The notes below the pieces were generated by a model, which worked only from the letters and a program-made list of their open reading frames with translations, was not told the origin of the DNA and did not search any database. This document shows positions 37,590 to 49,735 of a stretch of DNA of 64,000 nt, in pieces. Every line of letters starts with the position of its first letter. Position 1 is the first letter of the stretch. The DNA lies in the NCBI RefSeq assembly GCF_020283565.1, contig NC_060059.1, positions 9,989,501 through 10,053,500 on the forward strand. Direction: 5' to 3'. Origin of the DNA: Trifolium pratense. Its lineage: Eukaryota; Streptophyta; Magnoliopsida; Fabales; Fabaceae. Position numbers and translations under genes: made by a program.

Positions 37590-38164
37590 GTGTTTGAAGT
37601 ACTTTACCTGCAGAATAGTCTCTCATCACATCACATCACATGCAATGCAAGTTCATCCTTTATAAAACTTTACCTGCATAATAGTCTATGATCTCAATAT
37701 ACGGCCACTACTATTTATTGTGTCCTCAGACTCGACGATGACAACATATATACATTATTATAGTGTCAGATCAGAGTTACTTTTATAATGATTGTACGAC
37801 TAAATTTATCTTTGTATAATAGAGCTGTCAAAAATGTCAGGTTGATGTCCGGTCCACTAGCTCACGGTCTTGGATGAGTCGGGCCTAGAAAACATAATCC
37901 AAAATATAATTGAACATTTTTGGGTCAAGTCCATTTAGTTTATATTGACAAAATTAAACTATAAATTAGTTAATAGCTAAAAAATTAGTAGAATAAAATT
38001 AAAGTGTTTGATAAATTTAACTGTTATAAGTACAAAATAACATAAAAGTATATGATTACTTTATTTTTTTGACAAATAAAAGTATATGATTACTATATGC
38101 GAGTAGTGTTAGAATCAGAGATATAAAGTATAGAGAAGACAAATGGAGATTAGAGTTTCATAGA
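37590..38164. other. Intergenic DNA, no gene seen
   Basis: A short ATCAC/ACATC tandem stretch lies at 37622-37645. The sequence is otherwise A/T-rich without recognisable features. Confidence 0.5.
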
Positions 38165-38400
38165 ATCACAATGCTAATGAGTACGAGAGTTATAAAATTA
38201 ACGGTATTTAATAAAACTCATAAACAGTTAATTTTGATGGGTCTCAATGACATATCATATGATTTTCAATTTCTTTAAAATTTGATATGGATGATCTATA
38301 TGATTTAAACTATCAATTCAACAATATATTTTATAAAATTCGTATTCGTTATAATTATATCATAAACTTATACACCATAAAATACATGATGCACTTGTGC
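38165..38400. mobile_element. Partial foldback MITE, family of 1090-1473
   Basis: This shares TTAACGGTATT(T/C)AATAAA, CTCAATGACATATCA and TTTTATAAAATTCGTATTCG blocks with the copies at 1090-1473 and 52200-52546. Only about two thirds of the palindrome is present. Confidence 0.55.
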
Positions 38401-38867
38401 ATGTTAGAATTAAAATTCTACGTATATCTAATGCACGATCAATTATTATAAACATAAAAAATGTATACAGGGTGTAATGGTCCGGGCTGTGGACCTAAAA
38501 GGGCAAAGGTAGGGTTGGTAAGCCAGCAATCATTTATACATGCATGTGAAAATAGTCATTTTAATATTTAAATGCGTGGTCCATGTAACATGTTGTTCAC
38601 AGAGAAATGCTTATTGGGTACAAACCCAAAAAAAATATTTTTAGACACACACATAAAAATGATAAAAAGTTAAGATAAAATTTTAATTGTTACATCATTT
38701 AATCATTTTTCATTTAAATTTTTTTGTACATGTGTGTGACTAAATATTTTTTTCTTGTATCTGTGTCCAAGTAAGAATACCTGGTTGTTCATAATGTATA
38801 TGGTTTTTTCTCTTTTCTAACCAAAAAATAAATAATATATATGGTCCGGATTAAATGCAGTTAAAAT

Positions 38868-39003
38868 TTTGTCCGGTTAGCTTATTTTAATTGCAGGATA
38901 TTGTATTATATATGTAGAGGTCGGAGATTTGGAGTTTGAACCCTGGTCATCACACTTATTTAGTTTATGAGTGAAATTTCTAATCACTAAGCCACTTGAC
39001 AAA
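38868..39003 (+). mobile_element. Degenerate tRNA-derived SINE
   Basis: It parallels the SINEs at 633 and 26392: TATTGTATTATATATG, a B-box-like GTTTGAACCCTG, then CACTTATT and ACTAAGCCACTTGAC at the 3' end. The A-box is degraded and the ends are approximate. Confidence 0.55.
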
Positions 39004-40158
39004 AACAATAATAAAATTACAGTAACTGCAAAAACACTTAAAAAGGAACACTTTCTTAATTTGATGTTACTATTCTAAACGAACACTTAAAAAGGAACTG
39101 ATGGAGTATTTTATTTCATCAAATGACTAGTAATAAAAAAAACATGTTCAAAGATATTTTTTATCAAACTTATAGATTAGAGTGATTTCGTCTCATTATG
39201 AGGGTGTATATCGATTGAGCAAATCTAGTCGATCCGGTCAAACCCACTTAATCCAATTCAAAAAATTGGGGTGGGTCAGACAAGTGGGTGAATATGGATT
39301 AAGATCTGTTTGGTAACAATCTTTTCACCACAAGCTTTTAACTTATTTTACTGACTTATATCTTATTTTTCAGATACTATTTCAAGTAACTTATGGACTT
39401 ATAACTTATATTTCATCGTTTTTTCTTCCATTTCTACCCTTATCATTTTACTTATATAATATAGTCATGTACATGTTCGATTCCTTTACTTCCGGGGCTT
39501 ATATTTTTTACGTTTATATTTTGACACTATATATTTCAATTTCAATATCTATACTTGTACTAAATTCATTGTTCGAAACTTCGACCACGTCATAATAAAC
39601 TGAAAGAAAATGCAATTGCCATTGCTTACATTTCAAAGATAATATTTACTACTCATAAATATAGAAAAATACATGTATATACAATATTAGTTTACATATA
39701 ATGAAAATAAATATCTTACGTAAAAATAATGAAGATTAATATTGATTTGATCTGAAATAAAATTAAAATAGGATATAACTGTTTAAAAATTAAGTATAAA
39801 TAAATAATTAAAATAAATAAATAATTATAAATAAATAAAGTTTCTTAAATATTAAATTAATATCAATTTTATTATGAAATAAAAATATCTTTTTATGTCA
39901 TTTTACGTTTATCAGTTAGTTGAACCGTTAATTTTACCAAACACTTTAATTGGCTTAGCAGCTAGCCTGCTACCAATCATCAGTCATCAGCTATAAGGTA
40001 TCAGTCGATCACCAGACATAAACTACCTTATCAACTATCCGCTATTTTTGCCAAACACAACCTTAATATTATTAGTCCCTACATTTGTTTACGGTAAAAC
40101 CAATTTTTTTTTTACTGAACTTACGGTAAAACCCGGTAACCTTATCTCATTCCCATTC
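39004..40158. other. Intergenic DNA, possible large MITE
   Basis: The interval 39302-40064 is bounded by GATCTGTTTGGTAA and TTTTTGCCAAACACAACC, which are roughly inverted. A second AATTTTACCAAACAC block lies inside. No coding region is seen. Confidence 0.35.
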
Positions 40159-40166
40159 TATATAAT
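40159..40166 (+). promoter_or_regulatory. Possible TATA box of P450 copy A
   Basis: TATATAAT lies about 95 bases before a strong donor-like site (AAG/GTAAAC at 40253) that could start a 5' UTR intron ending at the CAG at 40470-40472, just before ACAATGG. Copy B has a comparable donor (TAA/GTAAGT at 61677) and the same acceptor context. Confidence 0.35.
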
Positions 40167-40475
40167 ATGATAAGTGCGTGAGTAGCAAACCAAGAGTAAC
40201 AAGTCCTTTGGTAGTTTGGCATCCCTCTTGATTGATATCAAGCTTCTCAAAGGTAAACTCTTACCTTATTATACCTCTCATCTCTCTTTTTAGATTCTCA
40301 TATATACAATATATGTACTATACTTAAACTTATGTGACAAGTCCTAATCTCTGGCTATAATATTCAATATCATATATTATTAACTATTAATTAATTAATT
40401 AATGTAACAATAAATTCAAAGTTCTTGCCCCCCTAGTGCTAACACAATACTTGGTTGCTCTGTTTATCTCAGACA

Positions 40476-42046
40476 ATGGATTATGTTGGCAGTGGAATGC
40501 TTCTTTTGTTGACATGCATTGTCGCATGCTTCATTGGTTCACTTTATGCAAGAAGCAGAAAATCAAACTACAGACTTCCACCTGGACCTTCCATTTTCAC
40601 TATTATGTCGCATGTTTTTGAATTATACTATAAGCCACAACAAACACTTGCTAAATTTGCTATGTTTTATGGTCCTGTTATGCTTATTAAGTTATGCACT
40701 GAGACCACTGTGATTATTTCATCATCAGATATGGCCAAAGAAATTCTTCATACTAATGATTCTTTGTTCACTGATAGATCTGTTCCTGATAACACAACTA
40801 CTCATAATCACAACAATTTTAGCTTAGTCTTTCTCCCATTTTCACCTCTTTGGCAACACCTTAGAAAAATATGTCACAATAATTTATTCTCTAATAAGAC
40901 TCTTGATGGAAGTCAAGAACTTAGACGTATGAAATTGAAAGATCTTCTTAATGATATGCATAAAAGCAGCTTAAAAGGTGAAACTGTTGATATTGGAAGA
41001 GCTGCTTTTAAAGCTTGCATTAATTTTTTGTCATATACTTTTGTGTCTCAAGATTTTGTTGAGTCATTGGATGATGAATATAAGGACATAGTTTCCACTT
41101 TATTGAGTGCTGTTGGAACACCAAACATTGCTGATCATTTCCCTATATTGAAGATTCTTGACCCACAAGGCATTAAAAGGCACACTACTAAATATGTTGC
41201 AAAAGTGTTCCATGCCTTAGATATCATAATTGACCAAAGAATGAAGCTAAGACAAAGTGAAGATTATGTATCAAAGAATGACATGTTAGACTCATTGTTG
41301 GACATTTCCAAAGAAGATAGCCAAAAGATGGACAAAAAACAGATTAAACATCTATTACTTGTATGTATTTTTCTCTCCCTATCTATATTATGTATGCTAT
41401 TTTTTCCATAATATTTTACTTGAAATAATGACCTAACATGTAACTATTGTACTTTTAATAGGATCTGCTTGTGGCTGGAACAGAGACATCAGCATATGGA
41501 TTAGAAAGGGCAATGACTCGATTAGTACACGATCCAAAGGCTATGTCAAAAGCAAGAAAGGAACTTGAGGAAACTATTGGATTAGGAAATCCAATTGAGG
41601 AATCCGACATTGACAGACTTCCATACTTAAACGCAGTGATAAAAGAGAGTTTGCGTTTACACCCTCCAGCTCCAATGTTGCTTCCTCGAAAAGCAAGAGT
41701 AGATGTGGAAATATCAGGTTACACAATTCCAAAAGGTGCACAAGTTCTGATCAATGAATGGGCTATTGGTAGAACAGACATATGGGATGATGCTGATTCG
41801 TTTTCACCTGAAAGATTTTTAGGATCTGAAATCGATGTCAAAGGTCGCCACTTTAAACTTACTCCGTTTGGTAGTGGAAGACGAATATGTCCCGGCTCAC
41901 CACTTGCTGTTAGAATGTTACATTTGATGTTGGGATCATTAATCAATTCCTTTGATTGGAAACTTGAAAATAATATGGAAGCAAAGGATATGAACTTGGA
42001 CAAACCTCTAAGAGCTATTCCAGTTGCACTAAACAAAGTATATTAA
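40476..42046 (+). CDS. Cytochrome P450, CYP76-like, copy A
   Basis: Two exons (40476-41360 and 41462-42046) with a 101-base GT-AG intron give 489 aa, typical for a plant A-type P450 with the single intron expected at this site. Residues 7-24 are a hydrophobic membrane anchor, so the enzyme should sit on the ER and take electrons from P450 reductase. Motifs: LPPGP hinge (34-38), I-helix AGTETS (300-305), K-helix ESLR (357-360), FSPERF (about 409-414) and heme loop FGSGRRICPG with Cys438. The overall pattern resembles CYP76 enzymes, many of which oxidise monoterpenols or other small lipophiles. The substrate cannot be told from sequence. ATG 40476 is chosen because upstream codons in frame are not ATG. 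A Copia element lies 124 bases after the stop. Copy B at 59930-61497 is about 96% identical by eye. Confidence 0.93.
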
Positions 42047-42169
42047 GTGATTAACTAATGAATGTAATCTCTTTGTGTAACACCTCTACTTTAAGGTGTG
42101 CAATTGTCTTTCTTTATTTTGATCTAAGCCAATTTAGTTTGTTGTTTGAGTCGGCTTATGTGCCTCCCA

Positions 42170-42761
42170 TGTTGGAATATTTTACAGTATTCCAATAATA
42201 TTATGTGGGCAAATATCTTTATATAATTATATTAGCTATTTATCAATTAGGAGCCTTAATTGATTAAGTGATCAAATAAAGTTAAAAGGCTAATTAGATT
42301 TCTATTTAGAATTAATTAAGTAATTAATTAATTGGATATGGTCTCAATATGAGTGGATGTCAGGATGGCCCATTTCGGAATAATGGGAACCCTAATTGGC
42401 CATCACACTATATATAGGCTATGGTCCCCAATATACCGGACACACTGCATATTGACTCTTCTCCCCATCAGAAGAGTCCTAAAGGCATAAGGAGTCCTGG
42501 TTGAGGAAGAACCACAAGCCAACGGATGCTCGTCGTCCGTCTCTCTCTCTTTGTGTTTCAGGATTACAACGGTTAGTTCATCTAATGGATTCGTCATCCA
42601 GGTATTCCTATTACTATGATCTTTGATAAATCAACATGTCGTAGATCCTATTTTATATACATGCTTGTATTTATTTGGCTTCCGCACTAAAGTAAGATTA
42701 TAGATTTAATCTTTGTTATTAAGAGCATGTATATGATTAAATTATTAAGTTAATTCTAACA
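42170..42761 (+). repeat. 5' LTR of the Copia element
   Basis: 592 bases, apparently identical to 47918-48509. A TATATATAGG promoter-like motif lies near 42410. A diverged solo copy of the family is at 6028-6606. Confidence 0.93.
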
Positions 42762-45700
42762 AGTGGTATCAGAGCGGGTCTTCATGTTTGATTTTTTGGG
42801 ATTATGCATAATTTATGCTTGCGGTAATTGCTTGGGTTAATAAATCTCCTCGTGAACTCTAACTTTCGGGTAATCGATATGGCTGTGTATGCATTCTTTC
42901 TATTTTGTAAAGTCCAGTCGTCAATCTTTAGCACAATTATTTGTTGCATACATGATATTGTTCATGTGTATTTTTTGTTCTGTACAAATACTCCAATTTT
43001 TTGGGGGTCTTGTGTTTCAATTAAATTTACTTATTTTCATTTAGTTAAAGAAATAAGTATCGACTGTAGGCAATTTAAAGGCAATTCGAATCATGGAAAA
43101 TTAGGAGATAACAAGAAAGTATTTTTGGTTATGATCATGAACGTGAAGTAGTTCAGTTTGATGAGAATTAAGCTTTTCTACATCAAGCATAAAGTTTTGC
43201 TTTAATTTTGAAGATTAATTTATTTGTAATCACATCTTCTTTTGTGATTACAGCTTTTTGGATTAATACATAATTTCATATGTATATAGTCTTATATAAA
43301 TCCTGTAAAATTTTGAGTATAAAGATATATATAAGCATATTTGGATTTTGAGTTGCTTTTATAAAGCTATGGAAAATAAAATTCGGTTCATTTATATTCT
43401 ATTTCAGAGTTTACACGTTTGTTTCTTTTGATTAGGTTTGGTTGTCATGATCATAATTTTGTGTAACTATAAGTAATAAGGATTTTATTACAGAAGTCTC
43501 AAATTTTGGTTTTGGTTTATGCCATTTGGTCTTTGGCAATTTTTTGAGCAAACGTGAATCGGTGGCTTTATTTAGGTTCAAAATTTAAGGAATTGTAATT
43601 ATTCGGTATTTATTATGATCCGATCAATTAAGTTTGAAAATAAGGTTTTGAATATGATTCGAAGTTTAATTTCCTATTTGACATATCTATTTATTCACAT
43701 TAATTTTGTACTTAAAGTTTATTTTGAGAAATAAGGTATATCAAGATTTAGTAAATATATATAAATATTTGATTATTATATTTTTGTATAAGAATAATTG
43801 CCGTCAAATAGCAATTAATAAGGATTCTCAAAATATTTTGATCCAATTTGATATGTACAAAAAATAAAGTTTTTGATTCTTTAAATTTTTGGGAAAATAT
43901 AGATTCTATAATTATTTGTTTATTTATAGAATATAAAGTTTTGGTTTTCTTCTGTTTTGGAAAACACAAGTATAGAATTTTCATTCATTTATTTAAAGAA
44001 TCATTTAGTATATGTGAATCAATTGTAGCATGAATATTTTTTGGTATATATAAAGATTTAATTTAATTCTAAATTAAATATTTGATTTATAGCATGTTTG
44101 AGTTTATTGTTATAAGTTTCTACAATAATTTTCTTTTATCATGCTCTTTGGATATATTTCATGCTAATTTAGGTTGCTTGTGAGTTTGTTCTCACACTAA
44201 GGGATGTCTTTTAATCTTGTGATTATCAGGTGACATCATAAGGAAAATGCCTACATTTTGTGGGTAGTGCCTTGTAAATTTAAGACTTTTCCCATTTGAT
44301 TTAATAAATTGTCAGGTAATTTTAACTGTCTTGGTTGAAACAACAAGTTGCAAAAGTAACCTCTGTTGCGTAGATTTGATTCAGTTAGAATCACATAAGG
44401 ATGTATAAAATTATTCATGCAAACTAGTTTGGTCTACCAAAAGGTAGACACAGTTCGGCCGAATAATTACATACATATATATTCAATTTATTAAATTGTC
44501 TAGTAATTTTGATTGAGCTGGTTGAAACAAAAAAAAAAAAAAAAAGTTGCCTAAAGCAACCTCCGGTGCGTAGACTATATTCAATTGAAATTATGAAAGA
44601 TTTAGTATGAGATTATTCATGCGAGCTGTTACAGTCGGCCAAAAGGAAGACGTGCAGTTTGGCCGAATAATATACATACCTGTGATGATAAATGTGTAGT
44701 AATTATTAAGTTTATCCATGTGGGTAATGGTTGGTGTCAAAGACGCACATTATCTGACAGGACTTATTACCAACATTTGATCATTACGTTGAGAGTACCG
44801 CTTGCAGTTAATTCTTACAATCAAAGATTGGGGATTGATGGTGCGTTTGGTATCTTGTTTGTCTTATAATTTACAAATAAAGTTGAGCATGTCTCTATCA
44901 TAATTTATTGATGTGCCTAATAAAGACGTGTTAGTGTAAATCCACATAAGTATTTAGTGAATTGCATTCACACTTATAATGGTAAACATGTGACGATTAT
45001 AAGGATTTATTATTTTTTAATATTGATCGTCAGTGTTTGATCATTGTCATGAAATACCACTAGCAATTGATGTTATTTTTTAAGGGCTTGACATCAATGG
45101 TGTATTAGGTATTTTGGTGAGTAATTTTTTAGTTCTCTATAAACTAATATAGTTTATGTATCTGCAAAATCATGTTAGAATTTTAAATTCTTAAAATTCT
45201 AGCGCTTAGAAATAAAGGAAGAATATTGTGTTCTTGGATCTAAACTTATGTCAAGATGGAGAAACTCAAATTCTCTCACTATTCGGTAACCTTAAAGTGA
45301 GACTCAAGTATAAAAGGCGAGTATACTCCGAATGATATAGGTCATGATCATAAAGTTTTGAATCCCAGAGACATTTGAGGTATTATTTAAGATGACACAA
45401 TTTTTTGTCATATTTTCTTTGCTTAAATTAAAGTGCTTCTAAAGCAATAAAGGGAAAAATAAGCTCTCGTCGAAGAGATAATATTTCATTCGGATCATTA
45501 TGCAAAGAAAATCTCAAGAGCACATTAGGTAACTATTTAATCTTGATAAAGCGATATAATTTTGACAATCAAGTTACTTTGTCAAAAATTTAGCATATAG
45601 TGTTCTATTTGCACAATTAGTCTTATAACTATTAAAGTTAGAAATGTTTCTTTAATAGAAACATTTCATAAAGTGTGCAATAAAGAAACAGTTGAAGCAA

Positions 45701-47917
45701 GAGAAAATAAAATAGTGCTCATTATGTAAATACCGCAAAGGATAAAGGCAAATAAAGAATAATAAGAAAATTTGATCTAAACTGACAAATTTCCAATGAT
45801 GTTGAAAGACACATTAATCTGGCGGGGAAATAAGTCGGTGAAGATTGATGGTTTTTTAACTATTTGTTAGATTGTTGTTACTAACTTATATTTGTATTTA
45901 AAAGACAATTTGGTGAATCATCATGTGAATTAAGCTTTGCTTTAATGTTATATATTCTTTATTATTATTTTAAACGAGGGATTCAATTTGTCTTTTAAAT
46001 TCAAATATTATTATAATCAATTCAGTTATGACTTGTGACAATCTATAATTGTTGAAAATCTTGAGAAATATAAACTTTGGTCCCAAGTTAAGGAACATTT
46101 TGAGACAAAAACTACAAGTCTCTTGAAGATATTGAGTTTGGGGGAGAGATATGGTAAAAGAACAAAATTGAGTGAGGAAGAATTGGTTCTAAATCAATTC
46201 ATATAGTTACTATTTATATAGTAAATTTGGATCCTCATAAGGACATTAATGTTCTTTCTCTCAATTAAGTTAAGAGATTAATTCATGAAGATCAAACTCA
46301 ATACCTTCAAGAATTAAAGTATCAAGTGTCATAAAGTATTGATTGAAAAGAGACATCATATTCGTTTTATTTTGAAAACTCTATTAGGACAGTCACGACA
46401 CTTGTTACTTATTATAGTTTTTTGGAGCTAAATAAGATGGATATCAAGATAGTGTTTCTCAATGGCAACATCAAGAAACACAATAAAGTGCAATCAGATG
46501 AAACTTTATGTCAATAGACACAAAGTAGATAATGTGCAAACAAAAGAAATCCATTAATTTGTTAAGAAAGTTGTCTCATTATTGATACCACAAAAGTCTC
46601 ATAAGGTGATTGTCTCATTTGGTTTTTGAGATGTATATTATGGAGAGTTGTGGATTATACAGGTTCAGTGGGAGTATGTTTATATTCCAAATTTAATGTG
46701 TTGAATTTATTTTATTTAGTCAACAGTGATATATGATTGTTGTGCAAAATCAAGAAATCACTAACAAAAGTTTAGTGACAAAAGATCTTGGGCACATCTC
46801 TTTTGTATTGGGCATTTTGATACTTAGAATTCTCAATGTATCATTCGGTTATCACAAAAGAGTTATATCAATAAAGTTGAAAATAAATTCGACATGAAAG
46901 TCAACAAACTAAGGAATTGCCTTAATCATTAAGGGAGACTATTTAGTCTCAATTATTGATCAAAAGAAAATCTGGAAATTTAGAAAATAAAGTATTTTTT
47001 CATATGCTTTAGCATTGAGAAACTTATATACGGTCTTACTTATACACATTCGGAAATAGTGTATATAATAAGATCATTTGGCAGATACTTGAGCAATTCT
47101 AAATTTGAATTGTTGAAATGTGGCAACCATAAGGATTGTTATAGAGAACGATAATTTATGCTCACATATCGGAGATCTAACAATTTGGAGATCATTAGGA
47201 TGTTTGACTCCGATCCTTTTAGAATGTCTATATTTAATGGACATTCTACCTCAAGAAATGACTATTGGTATTTATGTCACTTGGTTGCATAAAGTAAAAG
47301 GTTTTGAAAGACAAATTAAGTTATATGGTGACATAAATTAGTCAGATAATGTTGTTGTTGAATGATAGAACATACAAAGATAAAATTTATGCTAGCTGAC
47401 TCACTAATCAAAGACGTGACACCTAAGGTCTTTCATATTATTTTTGTCACTAAGGATGTCTTGGATTAGTGGGAGTCTTTAATTTGTTGTGTTCTAACTT
47501 TGGTTTTTGATACTGATACAGATTTTGTTAAGGTTTTCTGCAGAAATAAAGTTTGAGGTTATTATTGTTAATAATCGGTTTTGTATCATTGGTGCAAATA
47601 TTGAATTTGCAAACTTCAGTTTGATCTCACTAAAGTTTTCAGTTGGACCAGTTGGAAATAGGCATGATATAGAGATCACATTGCATGAAATTTCCATGCC
47701 ACTCATCCATATCAGATCTATGTCGTCAAGTACATTGATGTGGTGGTCGTCGGGGTTCCGTCACGTTATACGTCAGTGACGACAGCCGCGGTGGTCCCAT
47801 TATTGGTGTATGAGATGGACCAGATTGTAAAGTTGAAATCTAAAGATAAATAGCATTCGGATGCGCGCCTAAGGAACAATGATATAATTATAACGATATG
47901 TAGCCCAAGTGGGAGAT

Positions 47918-48509
47918 TGTTGGAATATTTTACAGTATTCCAATAATATTATGTGGGCAAATATCTTTATATAATTATATTAGCTATTTATCAATTAGGA
48001 GCCTTAATTGATTAAGTGATCAAATAAAGTTAAAAGGCTAATTAGATTTCTATTTAGAATTAATTAAGTAATTAATTAATTGGATATGGTCTCAATATGA
48101 GTGGATGTCAGGATGGCCCATTTCGGAATAATGGGAACCCTAATTGGCCATCACACTATATATAGGCTATGGTCCCCAATATACCGGACACACTGCATAT
48201 TGACTCTTCTCCCCATCAGAAGAGTCCTAAAGGCATAAGGAGTCCTGGTTGAGGAAGAACCACAAGCCAACGGATGCTCGTCGTCCGTCTCTCTCTCTTT
48301 GTGTTTCAGGATTACAACGGTTAGTTCATCTAATGGATTCGTCATCCAGGTATTCCTATTACTATGATCTTTGATAAATCAACATGTCGTAGATCCTATT
48401 TTATATACATGCTTGTATTTATTTGGCTTCCGCACTAAAGTAAGATTATAGATTTAATCTTTGTTATTAAGAGCATGTATATGATTAAATTATTAAGTTA
48501 ATTCTAACA
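47918..48509 (+). repeat. 3' LTR of the Copia element
   Basis: Partner of 42170-42761, directly preceded by the polypurine tract and followed by the TCCCA duplication. Confidence 0.93.
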
Positions 48510-48514
48510 TCCCA

Positions 48515-48661
48515 CTCCCAGAGTTTGAAGCCTTTGTATGGGATGTAAAACAGGTTCGGCTTTAATCAATAAATATTGAAAATTTACCTCTTTATTGTTC
48601 TGAAGATTCTCTTGTACGGTTTCCGTTTTTGTATTAATTAATATATAATATAATATATTGT

Positions 48662-48745
<84 letters not shown>

Positions 48746-49735
48746 GGATCAATTGACTCCAAGAGTAAGTTTATTGAGTTTTTTGGAGGCTATCATTGTT
48801 CCAATAACTATTGATTGATGAATTCTAGTATTGACCTTTACATTATAATTTTTTAGAGACTAGCTATCCCTTGTTTTCTTTAATCGATTATTATAAAAGA
48901 AAAGTGGAAGAAATATTTTTACTTTTTATGGGATGGGAACAATGGATGTGGCAACAACGGAACAACCTTGAGAGAATTATAGAGACGTATAGATATGTAA
49001 TGGAGTTAGGGCACCGCCGCGTCTACAAAGAAGAGATATGTAATAAGAACATGCTTAGGAGGGACAATAGTTAAATATGCATAAGTCTTTTCTTATGTAT
49101 GGTGCATAAGTCATTCACAGCCATCAGATGATTTTACACATGTAATAATCATAACCAAAGAACTTTATATTTTTGCTCGCTCAATTCAGCCACATTTTAC
49201 ATGCGATTCGATCACCGATTTCGAAAATTAATACCGGAAACATTCATAAAATCGAACGACGATCAAAACGGTATAAAGAACGTCGAGTTTCGTTGATTAT
49301 TGAGGGAGAACGAACCGGGTCGACGAACCGGGTCGTTGTGACCCGTTTCTGCAGAAAATGGGTGAAGAAGATGATGAACAGTGACGCGCGTCCACGCCCA
49401 CTCTCACTGGAGGTGCGTGGGGGCGCGTGCGGTGCCAAGGAGACTCCAAATTTTTTTATTATTTTTACATAAAAATAGTAAATAATTTTCTGAGAATTTT
49501 GGGACCAGTTTGGTATTTTTCTGAGACCTGGAACTATTTGTAGTTAATTAAATGAGGTAAATATACTTTTATAAATATAAGATATTAATAAAATTTTCCC
49601 AAAATTTTATTTAGGGTATTTTGAATTATTTGGAACGGTTGGGGGTACCTCACTCTCTTCGGTTTTATATCGTCTTAAAAATTTAAATTTATTTCACAAT
49701 TTTTATTAAGGGTTAAATATGTTTTTGGAGAACAA
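48515..49735. other. Intergenic DNA with a (TA)n(GA)n compound microsatellite
   Basis: The microsatellite is at about 48668-48742. Near 49087-49110 and 51575-51620, GGTGCATAAG/CTTATGCACC motifs occur in opposite orientations and may be the ends of one large element containing the hairpin array. No target duplication was found. The GC-rich part 49300-49440 holds overlapping frames with no recognisable protein. Confidence 0.45.

Larger units (their letters stand above)
42170..48509 (+). mobile_element. Copia LTR retrotransposon with identical LTRs and decayed interior
   Basis: LTRs are 42170-42761 and 47918-48509 (592 bases each, TGTTGGAATATT to AATTCTAACA), with target duplication TCCCA (42165-42169, 48510-48514). 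A primer-binding site TGGTATCAGAGC (42764-42775) complementary to initiator tRNA-Met follows the 5' LTR, and a polypurine AAGTGGGAGAT precedes the 3' LTR. The 5.16-kb interior has only fragments of Copia polyprotein: MDIKIVFLNGNI (46438-46473, RT), SFVLGILIL (46799-46825) and LADSLIKDVTPKVFH (about 47394-47440, end of RNase H). Stops and frameshifts separate them. The order gag to RNase H reads on the plus strand. I saw no difference between the LTRs by eye. Confidence 0.93.

Noticed and set aside
41719..42036. 105-codon frame opposite P450 exon 2
   Set aside because: It is the antisense shadow of the P450 coding exon. The same shadow occurs at copy B.
42403..42597. 64-codon frame repeated at 48151-48345
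   Set aside because: It lies in the two LTRs of the Copia element and is duplicated only because the LTRs are.
43748..44033. Short frames on both strands inside the Copia interior
   Set aside because: They do not correspond to any gag or pol segment I recognise and are probably chance frames in decayed DNA.
49173..49472. Overlapping GC-rich frames on both strands
   Set aside because: No recognisable domain, no splice or promoter context, and located in repeat-derived DNA.
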